Shown here piece after piece: positions 5,792 through 6,509 of a DNA stretch of 6,509 nt. Numbering within the stretch: position 1 is the first letter of the stretch; each line of letters begins with the position of its first letter. The translations under genes were made by a program, and so were the position numbers. The DNA is taken from the NCBI GenBank assembly GCA_028718265.1, contig JAQUMG010000102.1:1-6509 (forward strand), given 5' to 3'. The notes below the pieces were generated by a model, which saw only the letters and a list, made by a program, of their open reading frames with translations, ran no database searches and was not told the origin of the DNA. The stretch is from Candidatus Omnitrophota bacterium (GTDB lineage Bacteria; Omnitrophota; Koll11; JAHIPI01).

Positions 5792-6509
5792 ATGAAAGAA
5801 ATAATAGTACGGCTGGGAAAAAACAGTTACCCGATAAGAATAGGCCGTGGCATACTTGAAAAAAGCGGCCCGTATATCTCCCGCCTGAAGCTAGGGAATA
5901 ACGCCGTAATAATAACAAATGCCGCGATAAACCGCCTCTACGGCCGCGCGCTGAAAAATTCTCTCAAAAGAAGCGGAATGCACATCCATACCGAGATTGT
6001 TCCCGATTCTGAAACCAGTAAATCTCACAGAACCTTTTTCGCCGTAATAAACAATATCGCACGCTTTGATAAAGGAAAAAAACCTTTTGTAGCGGCGCTT
6101 GGCGGCGGAGTAGTAGGCGATCTCGCAGGATTTGTAGCGGCTGTTTACCGGCGCGGAATACCTCTTGTGCAGATACCGACAACGCTTCTGGCGCAGGTCG
6201 ATTCTTCCATAGGCGGCAAGGTAGCCATTGATGCCCCATTTGCAAAAAACCTGGTCGGCGCATTTTATCAGCCGAAGTTAGTCATTTCCGACACATCCAC
6301 CCTAAAAACACTCCCAAAAAGGGAGGTACAGTGCGGTTTGTCAGAAATAATAAAATATTCGATAATCGACAGTTGCGCCTTTTTTGATTTTTTGACGAGA
6401 AATATCGCGGCTTTAAAAAGACTGGAAAAGGCAAAGGTCGAATATGCGATAAAAAAATGTTGCGAAATAAAAGCAGGAGTTGTAAGTGCGGACGAAAAGG
6501 ACGTAAAAG
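5792..6509 (+). CDS. aroB: 3-dehydroquinate synthase, 3'-truncated by the window edge
   Basis: The frame is open from ATG 5792 to the right edge (239 codons; the family usually has ~350-370 residues). AroB converts DAHP to 3-dehydroquinate, the second step of the shikimate pathway, using NAD+ and a divalent metal in the cytosol. Visible family blocks are E-x-x-K (74-77), the NAD-binding G-G-G-V-V-G-D (104-110) followed by L-A-G-F, P-T-T-L-L-A-Q-V-D-S-S-I-G-G-K (129-143), K-N-L-V-G-A-F-Y-Q-P (152-161) and G-L-S-E-I-I-K-Y (182-189). E185 in the last block is the expected metal ligand. The two metal-binding His residues (G-H-T region) lie beyond the window. The ribosome site is weak: only GGAA at 5775-5778, 13 nt upstream. 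A 10-codon ORF overlapping the start may couple translation. Confidence 0.95.
   Translation, partial: MKEIIVRLGKNSYPIRIGRGILEKSGPYISRLKLGNNAVIITNAAINRLYGRALKNSLKRSGMHIHTEIVPDSETSKSHRTFFAVINNIARFDKGKKPFVAALGGGVVGDLAGFVAAVYRRGIPLVQIPTTLLAQVDSSIGGKVAIDAPFAKNLVGAFYQPKLVISDTSTLKTLPKREVQCGLSEIIKYSIIDSCAFFDFLTRNIAALKRLEKAKVEYAIKKCCEIKAGVVSADEKDVK

Noticed and set aside
1..6509. Search for CRISPR arrays, tRNA/rRNA genes, insertion sequences or phage genes
   Set aside because: No spaced repeats, cloverleaf-like or rRNA-like stretches, transposase motifs or terminal inverted repeats were seen; genes fill nearly all of the window.

Overview
The window is a compact bacterial chromosomal segment. Nine protein genes all lie on the + strand and almost fill it; the largest gap is 84 bp. 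The best clue to the organism is the small basic protein at 5004. Its first ~55 residues match the conserved small basic protein known as a signature of the PVC superphylum (Planctomycetes, Verrucomicrobia, Chlamydiae and relatives). With the moderate GC content, heavy use of ATA for isoleucine and a PilT-like ATPase ending in an L-K-x-N-L-x-G-I-F-L type tail, I infer an uncultured PVC lineage, most likely Omnitrophota. That assignment is from memory of protein styles, not from a search.

Layout. First block: the 3' part of a dGTP triphosphohydrolase gene (dgt), a PilT/PilU-type pilus retraction ATPase, a PocR/GAF-like + GAF + HD-GYP signalling protein, a small winged-helix protein and an AsmA-like membrane-anchored protein. 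Spacings are 3, 1, 9 and 21 bp, so this looks like one transcription unit. Second block: a near-consensus sigma-70 type promoter at 4363-4391, followed by a SPOR-domain membrane protein, the PVC small basic protein, a free-standing tRNA-binding (MetRS C-terminal-like) domain protein, and the start of aroB, which runs off the window's right edge. Spacings are 14, 25 and 49 bp.

How the genes may work together. The first block joins nucleotide housekeeping (Dgt) to surface motility (PilT) and a putative cyclic-dinucleotide sensor. PilT next to an HD-GYP-type protein suggests c-di-GMP-linked control of pili, but the HD-GYP domain here has lost several key residues and may sense rather than hydrolyse. 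The second block mixes cell envelope (SPOR), translation (small basic protein, tRNA-binding domain) and shikimate pathway (aroB) functions.

No RNA genes, mobile elements, CRISPR arrays or clear intrinsic terminators were seen. This reads as an ordinary core-genome region with a few unusual proteins, not a defence or mobile island. The most interesting points are the degenerate HD-GYP domain behind a cysteine-containing sensor and the long Ala/Lys/Gly/Pro tail on the PVC signature protein.
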